Assembly: GCA_041648665.1 (NCBI GenBank)
Contig: JBAZOP010000111.1
Coordinates: 1-8,538, forward strand
Origin: a bacterium
GTDB lineage: Bacteria > UBA10199 > 2-02-FULL-44-16 > JAAZCA01
Length of the DNA: 8,538 bases
Reading direction: 5' to 3'
How positions within the stretch are numbered: the first letter of the stretch is position 1; each line of letters opens with the position of its first letter. The notes beneath the pieces were generated by a model that saw only the letters and a program-made list of their open reading frames with translations, ran no database searches and had not been told where the DNA came from. Positions 1-5,655 of the stretch are shown piece by piece. A program made the position numbers and the translations under genes.

Positions 1-619
1 TCGGTCCCGTCTCCTCGATGAGATAGCCGGACTCGTCGGTCGCCGGCTCCATCTCGTGCGGTGCGGGAGTGAGCCCGGAGAGCTCGCCTTCCTCCACCGT
101 CTCATGCGGCGCGTGCGCCTCGTCCTCCGCGAAGAGACCTTCCTCTTTGAAGAGCGCCTCATAGCGATGGATGTTGCTGTTGACCGAGGATAGGATGGTC
201 TCGAACTTGCTTATCCTTTCCTGCTCCTCCTTGGCCTGCGACTGGTACTCCTCGTCGGAGAACTCCCCCAGGGTCCTGCGGAACTTGATCTCCTCCAGGC
301 TGTGTTGATGGACCTTCAGGTCCTCGGCGATCTTGTTGCGGGTCTCGTAGAGCGCGGTCAGCTCGGTGTCGACCTCTCCCTTCTTCTTCATCACGGCGTC
401 GGTCGCGACCTTGAGCCTGCCTTCGTAGTCGGCGTGCACCCTCTCGTAGACCGCCTTGGAGACCTGGCTTCTGTGCTCCTCGATCTTGTTCAGGCGGTCC
501 TTTATGACCTTCCACTCCTCTTTGGATTGAGTCGCCTCGTCGAGGAGGACCTGGTTGATCGGAAAGGCCGGCGCCTCTTCGCCCTGGCCAGTCTGGGTAT
601 TTTCTTCGAATTCAGACAT
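1..619 (-). CDS. Coiled-coil hypothetical protein (N-terminal part, truncated by window edge)
   Basis: An open frame runs leftwards from an ATG at 619 to the window edge with no stop, giving 206 residues of an incomplete protein. The start is supported by a GGAGGG ribosome binding site about six bases upstream and by a strong promoter at 645-673. Residues 1-20 are acidic and probably disordered. Residues about 30-160 are rich in Glu, Lys, Leu and Ala with heptad-like spacing and few prolines, so they probably form long coiled-coil helices. Residues about 163-206 are again acidic and proline-containing, like a linker before another domain beyond the window. There is no signal peptide or membrane segment in the visible part, so it is probably cytoplasmic. 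I do not recognise the family and assign no function. It is transcribed divergently from deoC. Confidence is high that it is a gene. Confidence 0.85.
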   Translation of the reverse strand, partial: MSEFEENTQTGQGEEAPAFPINQVLLDEATQSKEEWKVIKDRLNKIEEHRSQVSKAVYERVHADYEGRLKVATDAVMKKKGEVDTELTALYETRNKIAEDLKVHQHSLEEIKFRRTLGEFSDEEYQSQAKEEQERISKFETILSSVNSNIHRYEALFKEEGLFAEDEAHAPHETVEEGELSGLTPAPHEMEPATDESGYLIEETGP

Positions 620-644
620 GTAAACCCTCCGGAATTGAAGATGA

Positions 645-673
645 AATCTAAATTAGCCGTCGCCTGCGGTCAA
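645..673 (-). promoter_or_regulatory. Sigma70-type promoter for the coiled-coil gene
   Basis: On the minus strand a -35 element TTGACC (668-673, 5 of 6 consensus bases) is followed by exactly 17 bases and a -10 element TAGATT (645-650, 4 of 6). Transcription would start near 638, giving a leader of about 20 nt that contains the GGAGGG ribosome binding site of the gene starting at 619. The position, spacing and AT-rich setting in a GC-rich genome make this a convincing site, but it is a prediction from sequence only. Confidence 0.65.
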
Positions 674-717
674 TAGAAAACCTTGCCTCAAGCCGACACG
701 AATTCCTTTTGCTTATG

Positions 718-746
718 TTGCAGAACTTTGATTTTTCTCATAAACT
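718..746 (+). promoter_or_regulatory. Possible weak promoter for the deoC operon
   Basis: The 145-bp divergent intergenic region (620-764) is clearly more AT-rich than the genes and must hold the promoter of the deoC operon. The best plus-strand match I find is TTGCAG (718-723), 17 bases, then TAAACT (741-746). It matches consensus at only 3 and 4 of 6 positions. It would give a very short leader of about 12-15 nt. An alternative, TTGATT (728-733) with AAAAAT (751-756), also has a 17-base spacer but would place the transcription start almost at the start codon. No DeoR- or CytR-like operator was recognised. Confidence 0.25.
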
Positions 747-767
747 TATCAAAAATAAGGGGTCATG

Positions 768-1412
768 ATGGATATCGCAAAATATATAGATCACACGCTG
801 CTCAAGCCGGAGGCGACCCCGGTGGAGATCGAGAAGCTCTGCAAGGAAGCGGCGAAGCACGGCTTCAAGGCGGTCTGCGTGAATCCCGTCCATTGCGCCA
901 TGGCCGCCTCCCTTCTCAAGGGCGTGGACGTGGAGGTCGCGACCGTGATCGGCTTCCCCCTTGGCGCGAACACGACTGTGATCAAGATGACGGAGACAAA
1001 GGACGCGCTCGCAAACGGCGCCACCGAGATCGACATGGTGATGGCCATAGGCCTCTTCAAGGGGGGCTGCGACGCCCTGGTCGGTCGCGATATCGAGGGC
1101 GTGGTGCAGGCTGCTGAAGGCCGGCCGGTCAAGGTGATCCTTGAGACGTGCCTCCTCGACAAAGAGGAGATCGCACGTGCATGCCTCATCGCGCTTGCGG
1201 CCGGCGCCGCGTTCGTGAAGACCTCGACCGGCTTCGGCTCCCGCGGAGCCTCGGTGGAGGACGTGAGGATCATGAAGGCTGCGGTGGACGGAAGGATCGG
1301 CATCAAGGCCAGCGGCGGGATCCGCACGCGCGCGCAGGCCATTGAGATGATCGAGGCGGGGGCCACGAGGATAGGGACCTCCGCAGGCGTCACGATCGTC
1401 GAGGGGAAATGA
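768..1412 (+). CDS. deoC: Deoxyribose-phosphate aldolase (EC 4.1.2.4)
   Basis: Cytoplasmic class I aldolase that splits 2-deoxy-D-ribose 5-phosphate into glyceraldehyde 3-phosphate and acetaldehyde, the last step of deoxynucleoside breakdown. The product is 214 residues, typical of the short Bacillus-type DeoC. Family motifs are intact: IDHTLLKP near the N-terminus, TVIGFPLGANT (59-69), the catalytic Asp89 in TEIDMV, the Schiff-base Lys151 in VKTSTGF, the assisting Lys180 in IKASGGIRT, and the phosphate-loop region EAGATRIGTSAG near the C-terminus. Two ATG codons are adjacent, at 765 and 768. I chose 768 because the TAAGGGG ribosome binding site (756-762) lies only two bases before 765 but five before 768; using 765 would add one Met. 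It is first in an operon with PNP, whose start lies one base after this stop. Identification is very secure. Confidence 0.97.
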   Translation: MDIAKYIDHTLLKPEATPVEIEKLCKEAAKHGFKAVCVNPVHCAMAASLLKGVDVEVATVIGFPLGANTTVIKMTETKDALANGATEIDMVMAIGLFKGGCDALVGRDIEGVVQAAEGRPVKVILETCLLDKEEIARACLIALAAGAAFVKTSTGFGSRGASVEDVRIMKAAVDGRIGIKASGGIRTRAQAIEMIEAGATRIGTSAGVTIVEGK

Positions 1413-1413
1413 A

Positions 1414-2250
1414 ATGGACATCGAATCCTATTTTGATTGCGCAGATGATGCGGCGGCCTGGCTCGCACAGAGATCGGGCGTGAAGCCCAAGGCCATTGTC
1501 GTGCTCTCGGCCGGGCTCTCCGGATTCGTGGATCACATGCAGTCGAAGAAGGAGATCGCCTCCTCCGACATCCCGCATTTCCCTGGCGCACGCGCAGAGG
1601 GCCACGAGGGCAGGCTTGTGTTCGGCACGATGAGGGGAATGCCGCTGGTCGCCATGGTCGGCCGCTTCCACTTCTACGAGGGCCACTCGCCGCAGGAGGT
1701 GGTCTTCCCGCACTTCGTGTTCGCGAAACTCGGTGCGCGTTTGCTCATCACGACCAACGCGGTTGGCGGCGTGAACAGGAAATTTGCGGCCGGCGATCTC
1801 ATGCTCGTGCGCGACCACATCAACATGATGGGAATCAATCCGCTGGTCGGCGTCGCGGTGCAGAGGGGGAGGGACCAGTTCACGAGCATGATCGACGCGT
1901 ATGATCCTAAGCTTCGCATTGTCGCGAAGAAGGCCGCGCGAAAATTGAAGATACCTCTCAAAGAGGGAGTGTATCTCGCTACATCGGGCCCGAGTTACGA
2001 GACGAGGGCCGAGGTCGCGGCATTCAGAAAATTCGGCGCGGACGCGGTCGGGATGTCGACCGTGCCCGAGGTGATCGCAGCCAGATTCCTGGGCCTTCGC
2101 GTGTTGTCGCTCTCGTGCATAGCGAATCCTGCGGCAGACCTGCATCGCGGCCGCATGACCCACGCAGAGGTCCTTTCGTCCATGAGGAAGCTGGCGCCCA
2201 GGGCGGCGGCGCTCCTCGAGGAGATCGTGGGAGAGGCGGACAAGGAATAG
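1414..2250 (+). CDS. punA: Purine nucleoside phosphorylase, trimeric (PNP/MTAP) family, with altered phosphate loop
   Basis: Family enzymes cleave purine (deoxy)ribonucleosides with phosphate to a free base and (deoxy)ribose 1-phosphate. The 278-residue length fits the trimeric class. Visible family motifs are GRFHFYEGH (83-91, equivalents of human PNP Arg84 and His86), TTNAVGGV (113-120), GDLMLVRDHIN (127-137), SGPSYET (191-197, purine-site Glu196), GMSTVPEV (213-220, Met214 and phosphate-site Ser215) and IANP (236-239, base-binding Asn238). It departs from the family at residues 32-36. The usual GSGLG phosphate loop is SAGLS here, replacing the phosphate-binding Ser with Ala. The usual ITN of the base site is IAN. 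A GAGGGG ribosome binding site lies seven bases before the ATG, within the end of deoC. The neighbour deoC supports a nucleoside-salvage role. Family assignment is secure; normal phosphorolysis is not certain. Confidence 0.92.
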   Translation: MDIESYFDCADDAAAWLAQRSGVKPKAIVVLSAGLSGFVDHMQSKKEIASSDIPHFPGARAEGHEGRLVFGTMRGMPLVAMVGRFHFYEGHSPQEVVFPHFVFAKLGARLLITTNAVGGVNRKFAAGDLMLVRDHINMMGINPLVGVAVQRGRDQFTSMIDAYDPKLRIVAKKAARKLKIPLKEGVYLATSGPSYETRAEVAAFRKFGADAVGMSTVPEVIAARFLGLRVLSLSCIANPAADLHRGRMTHAEVLSSMRKLAPRAAALLEEIVGEADKE

Positions 2251-2254
2251 TTTG

Positions 2255-3145
2255 ATGAAGATAACCATAGGCGCCAGGACTGCCAAGGTATCGCTCGTCT
2301 ACGCCAAGTCAGTCGCGAAACTCCTGGAGACCGCGGGCGCAGAGGTGAAGCTCAAGCCGATCCCGGTCATCGGGGATTCCCTCGACGTGGGGCTCGCGGG
2401 CCAGCGCGGCGTCCACGTGTTCACCAAGGAGATAGACGAGGCGCTGGCAAAGGGCGAGATCGACCTCGCTGTCCACGACATGTCGCACCTGGCGGCCACG
2501 CTCCCCCCGAACGTATCCATAGCGGCGGTTCCGGCGAGGCTCGATCCCAGCGAGGCCTTCCTCTCCAACAAGGCGAAGAGACTCGCGGCGCTGCCGAAGG
2601 GCGCGCGCATAGGCGTGGCCGGCGCGAGCAGGGCGCCGCAGCTTGCGCACATGGGCAGGGATTTCCAGATAATGTCCATCATCACGGACGCCGAGGCCAA
2701 CCTGCGCGCCGTGAGCGACGGCGCGGCCGACGCGGTGATCATGTCGTCGGCCGAGCTCATGAGGCTGGGCGTGGCAAAGGCGATCCTCGAGCGCCTGCCC
2801 CTGGACAAGCTCATCCCCGCTGTCGGGCAGGGCGCGCTTGCGGTGGAGGTGAGGAGCGACCGCAAGGATCTCATAAAATTCGTCGCAGCGGCCTGCCATC
2901 ACCCGGCGTCGGGGGTCTCGATGAAGGCCGAGCGCGCGTTCCTCAAGGCGATCTCGCAGGCTGCGGGCGCGGTCTTTGCGGCTAACGCAGAGGTCGTGCC
3001 CTCCGGGCTTTCGATCGTGGGCTTCGTGTCCCGCTCCGAGGGAAGCGGGTTCGCGTCGGACAAAGAGGGCGGCAAGATCGAGGAAGCCGCGGAGCTTGGC
3101 AAAAGATTGGCCGAAAAACTCTTCAAGAAATTTCAGGCAAATTAA
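2255..3145 (+). CDS. Porphobilinogen deaminase (HemC)-family protein, predicted catalytically inactive
   Basis: True HemC joins four porphobilinogens into hydroxymethylbilane in tetrapyrrole synthesis. This 296-residue protein matches the family along its whole length: KITIGAR start, GDSLD (40-44), FTKEIDEALAKGEIDLAVH (56-74), LDPSEAFLS (96-104), PAVGQGALAVEVR (188-200), CHHPAS (214-219) and AERAF (225-229). In a by-eye alignment to E. coli HemC, key residues are gone: catalytic Asp84 is His78, Lys83 is Ser77, Arg131 is Ser125, Arg149 is Ile143, Arg155 is Asn149, and the cofactor cysteine Cys242 is Ala237. The only cysteine in the protein is Cys214, elsewhere. Arg11 (Arg8) and Arg132 (Arg126) remain. 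It should not hold the dipyrromethane cofactor, so it is probably a pseudoenzyme or repurposed fold. No signal peptide is seen. I chose ATG 2255 over TTG 2252 because AAGGAA (2242-2247) is spaced seven bases from it. A general database would likely label it hemC. Confidence 0.88.
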   Translation: MKITIGARTAKVSLVYAKSVAKLLETAGAEVKLKPIPVIGDSLDVGLAGQRGVHVFTKEIDEALAKGEIDLAVHDMSHLAATLPPNVSIAAVPARLDPSEAFLSNKAKRLAALPKGARIGVAGASRAPQLAHMGRDFQIMSIITDAEANLRAVSDGAADAVIMSSAELMRLGVAKAILERLPLDKLIPAVGQGALAVEVRSDRKDLIKFVAAACHHPASGVSMKAERAFLKAISQAAGAVFAANAEVVPSGLSIVGFVSRSEGSGFASDKEGGKIEEAAELGKRLAEKLFKKFQAN

Positions 3146-3147
3146 AG

Positions 3148-3999
3148 ATGCCGCGTCTGATCGACCATCTGAGATCGCTCAAGCTCACGAACCGGGAGGT
3201 CCGCGACCTGCTCGACACGGGCAAGGTCATGTACTGCGGCGTGCCGACCGCGGACGGGGGGCGCGAGGTCGATGCAGCTCTCGTCACGCTGCGGCGCGAT
3301 GCGCCGCGCATCCGGCCCAACCGCGACCTGGCCATCATCCACCGCGATCCGCACATGGTCGTGGTGTACAAACCGCCGGGCATGCTCTCAGTCCCGTCCC
3401 CCGGCAGGCGCGATGTGAAGAGCGTCATAGGCGTGGTCGGGCATCTTATCGGCGCGGCCTTTCCCGTGCATCGCCTCGACGAACCCACCTCGGGTTTGAT
3501 GATGGTGGCGCTCACCGAGCGGTGTCAGCTCCTCATCAAGGATATCCTCTTCGACCATCGGGTGGAGCGCGGCTACCTCGCTCTGGTTAACGGCCAATTC
3601 CCGAAGGAGCCGTGCACCGTGCGCACCCAGTTGGTGCGCAATCGAGGCGACGGCCTTCGCGGCAGCGCCGCGGAGGGGGAGGAGGACGGCGCCAAGGAAG
3701 CGGTGACGCACTTGAGACTTCGCGAATATCTCGGCAAGGGCGCCTCTCTTGTCGAGGCGCGTCTGGAGACCGGCCGGACCCATCAGGTTCGCATCCACTT
3801 AAGCGAGAAGGGCCATCCCATCCTGGGCGACGAGCTGTACGCGCCGCCCGGTCTTACGCGGGCTGCGCCGCGTCTGGCGCTGCACGCGTTCAAGCTTGGG
3901 TTTACGCACCCGGTCACCGGAAAGAAGATGGATTTCGAGGCGCCGCTGGCCGACGACCTCGAGGTCCTGCGCCGCCGCCTGCTGCGTCAGGAGAGATGA
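3148..3999 (+). CDS. RluA-family RNA pseudouridine synthase
   Basis: Converts specific uridines in RNA (rRNA or tRNA) to pseudouridine in the cytoplasm. The 283-residue protein has a short N-terminal region resembling an S4-type RNA-binding domain (about 1-50, with NREVRDLLDTGKV). The catalytic domain has VVVYKPPGM (71-79), the active-site motif HRLDEPTSGL (108-117) with catalytic Asp111, KEAVTHLRL (183-191), GRTHQVRIHLSEKGHPILGD (209-228) and a C-terminal RLALHAFKLGFTHPVTGK. Everything needed for catalysis appears present. Which RNA position it modifies cannot be told, so I give no rlu symbol. The start lies two bases after the HemC-like stop, with only a weak AGG upstream, so translation is probably coupled to the preceding gene. 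It is the last member of the tight operon beginning with deoC. Confidence 0.93.
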   Translation: MPRLIDHLRSLKLTNREVRDLLDTGKVMYCGVPTADGGREVDAALVTLRRDAPRIRPNRDLAIIHRDPHMVVVYKPPGMLSVPSPGRRDVKSVIGVVGHLIGAAFPVHRLDEPTSGLMMVALTERCQLLIKDILFDHRVERGYLALVNGQFPKEPCTVRTQLVRNRGDGLRGSAAEGEEDGAKEAVTHLRLREYLGKGASLVEARLETGRTHQVRIHLSEKGHPILGDELYAPPGLTRAAPRLALHAFKLGFTHPVTGKKMDFEAPLADDLEVLRRRLLRQER

Positions 4000-4056
4000 C
4001 CGGTCAGGGCCGGATGCATGGTCGAGCGATGTTTTTAAAAAACCTACGGGGGAGAT

Positions 4057-4638
4057 ATGAGACAGATCGCGATAGGCAAAGAGGGGATGATCAACAGCGC
4101 GCCTGCGATGCCGGTCTTTCTGATCGGCGCCAACGTGGACGGAAGGGCCAATTTCATGACTGCGGCATGGTCGGGGGTGGGTTGCGCCGAGCCGCTCATG
4201 CTCACGGTGCCGATAAGGCACGCCCGCTACACGCTGAAGGGGATCGACGAAAACGGCACGCTCTCTTTCTGCATCCCTCCGATCGATCTCGTGAAGGAGA
4301 CCGACTTCTGCGGCATCGCCTCGGGGGCCAAGGTGGACAAGGTCAAGGCCTGCGGCTTCAAGGTGTTCTACGGAAAGACAGGGACGGCCCCGCTCATCGA
4401 GCAGTGCCCGATCAATATCGAGTGCAGCGTGCACGAGAAGCTCGATCTGGGCAGCCACGTGCTCGTCATAGGCAAGGTGGAGGAGATATATGCCGCCGAG
4501 TCGTGCATGGCAGAGGGCAAACCCGATATCGATAAGATGAGCGCCTTCATCTACACCGCGACCCCGGCGAGGGAGTATCGTACGATAGGAAAGGGTATCG
4601 CGAGGGCGTTCAGCGTCGGCAAAGAGATCAAGTCCTGA
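4057..4638 (+). CDS. Flavin reductase family protein (flavoredoxin-like, FMN-binding)
   Basis: Small FMN-binding split-barrel protein of the DIM6/NTAB flavin reductase family, closest in pattern to the flavoredoxins of sulfate-reducing bacteria, which carry electrons or reduce flavin using NAD(P)H or ferredoxin-linked partners. The 193-residue length is normal. Visible family features are PVFLIGANVDGRANFMTAAW (19-38), the AEPLMLTVPIRHARYTLKGI stretch (44-63) that usually contacts FMN, ETDFCGIASGAKVDK (81-95), and a C-terminal GKGIARAFSVGK (178-189). No signal peptide or membrane segment is seen, so it is cytoplasmic. A GGGGGAG ribosome binding site ends two bases before the ATG, closer than usual. 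A 57-bp gap separates it from the upstream operon, so it may be co-transcribed by read-through or have its own promoter; no convincing promoter is visible there. The physiological partner is unknown. Confidence 0.9.
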   Translation: MRQIAIGKEGMINSAPAMPVFLIGANVDGRANFMTAAWSGVGCAEPLMLTVPIRHARYTLKGIDENGTLSFCIPPIDLVKETDFCGIASGAKVDKVKACGFKVFYGKTGTAPLIEQCPINIECSVHEKLDLGSHVLVIGKVEEIYAAESCMAEGKPDIDKMSAFIYTATPAREYRTIGKGIARAFSVGKEIKS

Positions 4639-4646
4639 GTCGTTTT

Positions 4647-5462
4647 TTATCCCCCCGGCGTGATCGTCAGGACGCCGGTGCCCTCGACCTCCACGCTGCC
4701 GAGCGGCGCGTCGTCGATCACCTGTTTTGAAATGACGAAGCTCGTGGTCGTCTCTTCGTCCGTGATGTCGGCCACGATCGAGCGGATGGGGGGCCTGGCC
4801 TTTTCGATCGCGATCGCGAGCCATTTCTCGGGCGGGCCCGAGGTCTCGAACCTCGCGCCCGGCGCGTCGGTGAAGGTGCACGAGGACTTCCAATCCTCCA
4901 TGATCGGCTTTCTGAACTGCAGCGATACGCTTCCCTTCTCCTCCTCGCTCTTGCGGAATGTGATCTCGAACGGGACCTTGGGGATGCTCACGTTGAGGCT
5001 GCACTGGCCGGTCGGCCAGCGCGCGAGCGTCCCCTCGACGTCCGCGGATATGTTCGCGTCGCCTCGGATGACCGCGGTGTCCGCGTTCGCCTCGCCCTCG
5101 AGCTCGAATGTGTATTTGATGACGAAGCTGTCGGAGGACTCGTTGAACACGTAGTTGGCGCGCACCGCGGCGTTGACCTTCACGCCCCAGCGCGTCTCCG
5201 CCTCGCCGGCCTCGCGGCCCTCGAAGTCGCCCATCACCTCATCGAGGCCGGGCACCGCCCGATCTTCACCTTCTTCGTCCTCCGCAATCGCCCGCTCTTC
5301 ATCGGCGGCTGTCTCTTCGTCGCCGGGTTCATCGAATACGACGGCGTCGTCTCCCGGCAGCTCGATCGGCACCTGGGAGACTGCGTTGGCGGGCATGTAT
5401 AGAGAGGCCATAAGCGCCAACGCCGCGAGCCAGGGCAGATATCTGCGTCTGATAAGGATCAT
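4647..5462 (-). CDS. Secreted or periplasmic hypothetical protein with acidic linker
   Basis: 271-residue protein of no family I recognise. Residues 1-27 form a classic Sec signal peptide: a basic n-region with RRR (5-7), a hydrophobic core (10-22) and an ANA cleavage site (25-27). Residues about 38-90 are strongly acidic, low-complexity and probably disordered. Residues about 91-271 alternate polar and hydrophobic residues like beta strands, with two cysteines (154, 195) that could form a disulfide after export. No lipobox or transmembrane helix follows the signal peptide, so it should be soluble in the periplasm or outside. The ATG at 5462 is the first possible start after an in-frame stop. 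No ribosome binding site precedes it, and a promoter sits almost on the start codon, suggesting a leaderless mRNA. It converges on the flavin reductase, with eight bases between their stops. The long antisense frames on the other strand look like Ser/Arg-rich shadows. Confidence 0.85.
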   Translation of the reverse strand: MILIRRRYLPWLAALALMASLYMPANAVSQVPIELPGDDAVVFDEPGDEETAADEERAIAEDEEGEDRAVPGLDEVMGDFEGREAGEAETRWGVKVNAAVRANYVFNESSDSFVIKYTFELEGEANADTAVIRGDANISADVEGTLARWPTGQCSLNVSIPKVPFEITFRKSEEEKGSVSLQFRKPIMEDWKSSCTFTDAPGARFETSGPPEKWLAIAIEKARPPIRSIVADITDEETTTSFVISKQVIDDAPLGSVEVEGTGVLTITPGG

Positions 5463-5471
5463 CGACGCGCG

Positions 5472-5499
5472 ATTGTATTTGAAACCACTTTTTCTTCAA
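5472..5499 (-). promoter_or_regulatory. Sigma70-type promoter for the secreted protein, likely leaderless
   Basis: On the minus strand TTGAAG (5494-5499, 4 of 6 consensus bases) is followed by 16 bases and TACAAT (5472-5477, 5 of 6). Transcription would start near 5465-5466, only about three to four bases before the ATG at 5462. This agrees with the absence of any Shine-Dalgarno sequence before that start codon. Predicted from sequence only. Confidence 0.55.
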
Positions 5500-5532
5500 G
5501 AGATTATCATTAGAGATTACAGCAACTTTGGG

Positions 5533-5561
5533 TTGCATATGGCCATGTCGTGGGCTATAGT
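5533..5561 (+). promoter_or_regulatory. Candidate promoter of the purBSQL operon
   Basis: TTGCAT (5533-5538, 3 of 6 consensus bases), a 17-base spacer, then TATAGT (5556-5561, 5 of 6). Transcription would begin near 5568, leaving a leader of about 88 nt before purB. The spacer contains the perfect 8-bp palindrome ATGGCCAT (5539-5546), which could be an operator, but palindromes this short occur by chance. I see no E. coli PurR-type or Bacillus PurBox operator nearby. Confidence 0.45.
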
Positions 5562-5601
5562 GCCGCCTCTTCCTGCTGGAGCGCTGAAAAGTAAATGATT
5601 T

Positions 5602-5624
5602 CAGGGGGTTGAAGCGACCTCCTG
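5602..5624 (+). promoter_or_regulatory. Possible hairpin in the purB leader
   Basis: CAGGGGG (5602-5608) can pair with CCTCCTG (5618-5624) through seven base pairs, one of them a G-U, around a 9-nt loop. It lies in the predicted purB leader, 19 nt upstream of the purB ribosome binding site GGAGAG (5644-5649). The CTCC at 5619-5622 could alternatively pair with the GGAG of that site, so a switch between the two pairings is conceivable. No U-tract follows, so this is not a terminator. It does not match a riboswitch class that I can recognise. Confidence 0.25.
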
Positions 5625-5655
5625 GTACAGTTCTTTTCGAAACGGAGAGTCTCGG

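Noticed and set aside
302..676. A 124-codon plus-strand open frame at the left end
   Set aside because: It is antisense to the coiled-coil gene, which has its own promoter, ribosome binding site and coherent composition; the plus-strand frame has no ribosome binding site or family pattern that I can see.
2252..2254. TTG as the start of the HemC-like gene
   Set aside because: The ATG immediately after it is better spaced from AAGGAA and gives the normal family N-terminus.
4000..4056. AT block TTTTTAAAAAA (4032-4042) before the flavin reductase gene, considered as a promoter or terminator
   Set aside because: No acceptable -35 element lies at the right distance and no stable stem precedes the T-run; only a 4-bp CCGG repeat (4000-4013) is nearby.
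3612..4535. A 307-codon plus-strand open frame overlapping the pseudouridine synthase and flavin reductase genes
   Set aside because: It is out of frame with both, contains Arg/Gly-rich low-complexity sequence and shows no family pattern; both overlapped genes have clear catalytic or cofactor motifs in their own frames.
4643..4678. A T-run (4643-4648) and a 7-bp inverted repeat CCGGCGT/ACGCCGG (4655-4661 with 4672-4678) between the convergent genes, considered as a terminator
   Set aside because: On the plus strand the T-run comes before the stem, and on the minus strand the stem is followed by G and A bases instead of T, so it fits an intrinsic terminator in neither direction. The stem also lies in the coding end of the minus-strand gene.
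3799..5004. A 401-codon open frame on the minus strand across the end of the pseudouridine synthase gene, the flavin reductase and part of the secreted-protein gene
   Set aside because: It is antisense to two well-recognised genes, its product is rich in Arg, His, Asp and Gly with no known motif, and long empty frames like this are common opposite GC-rich genes.
4660..5598. Plus-strand open frames opposite the secreted-protein gene
   Set aside because: The translations are Ser/Ala/Pro-rich shadows. The minus-strand frame has a proper signal peptide and a matching promoter, so it is the real gene.
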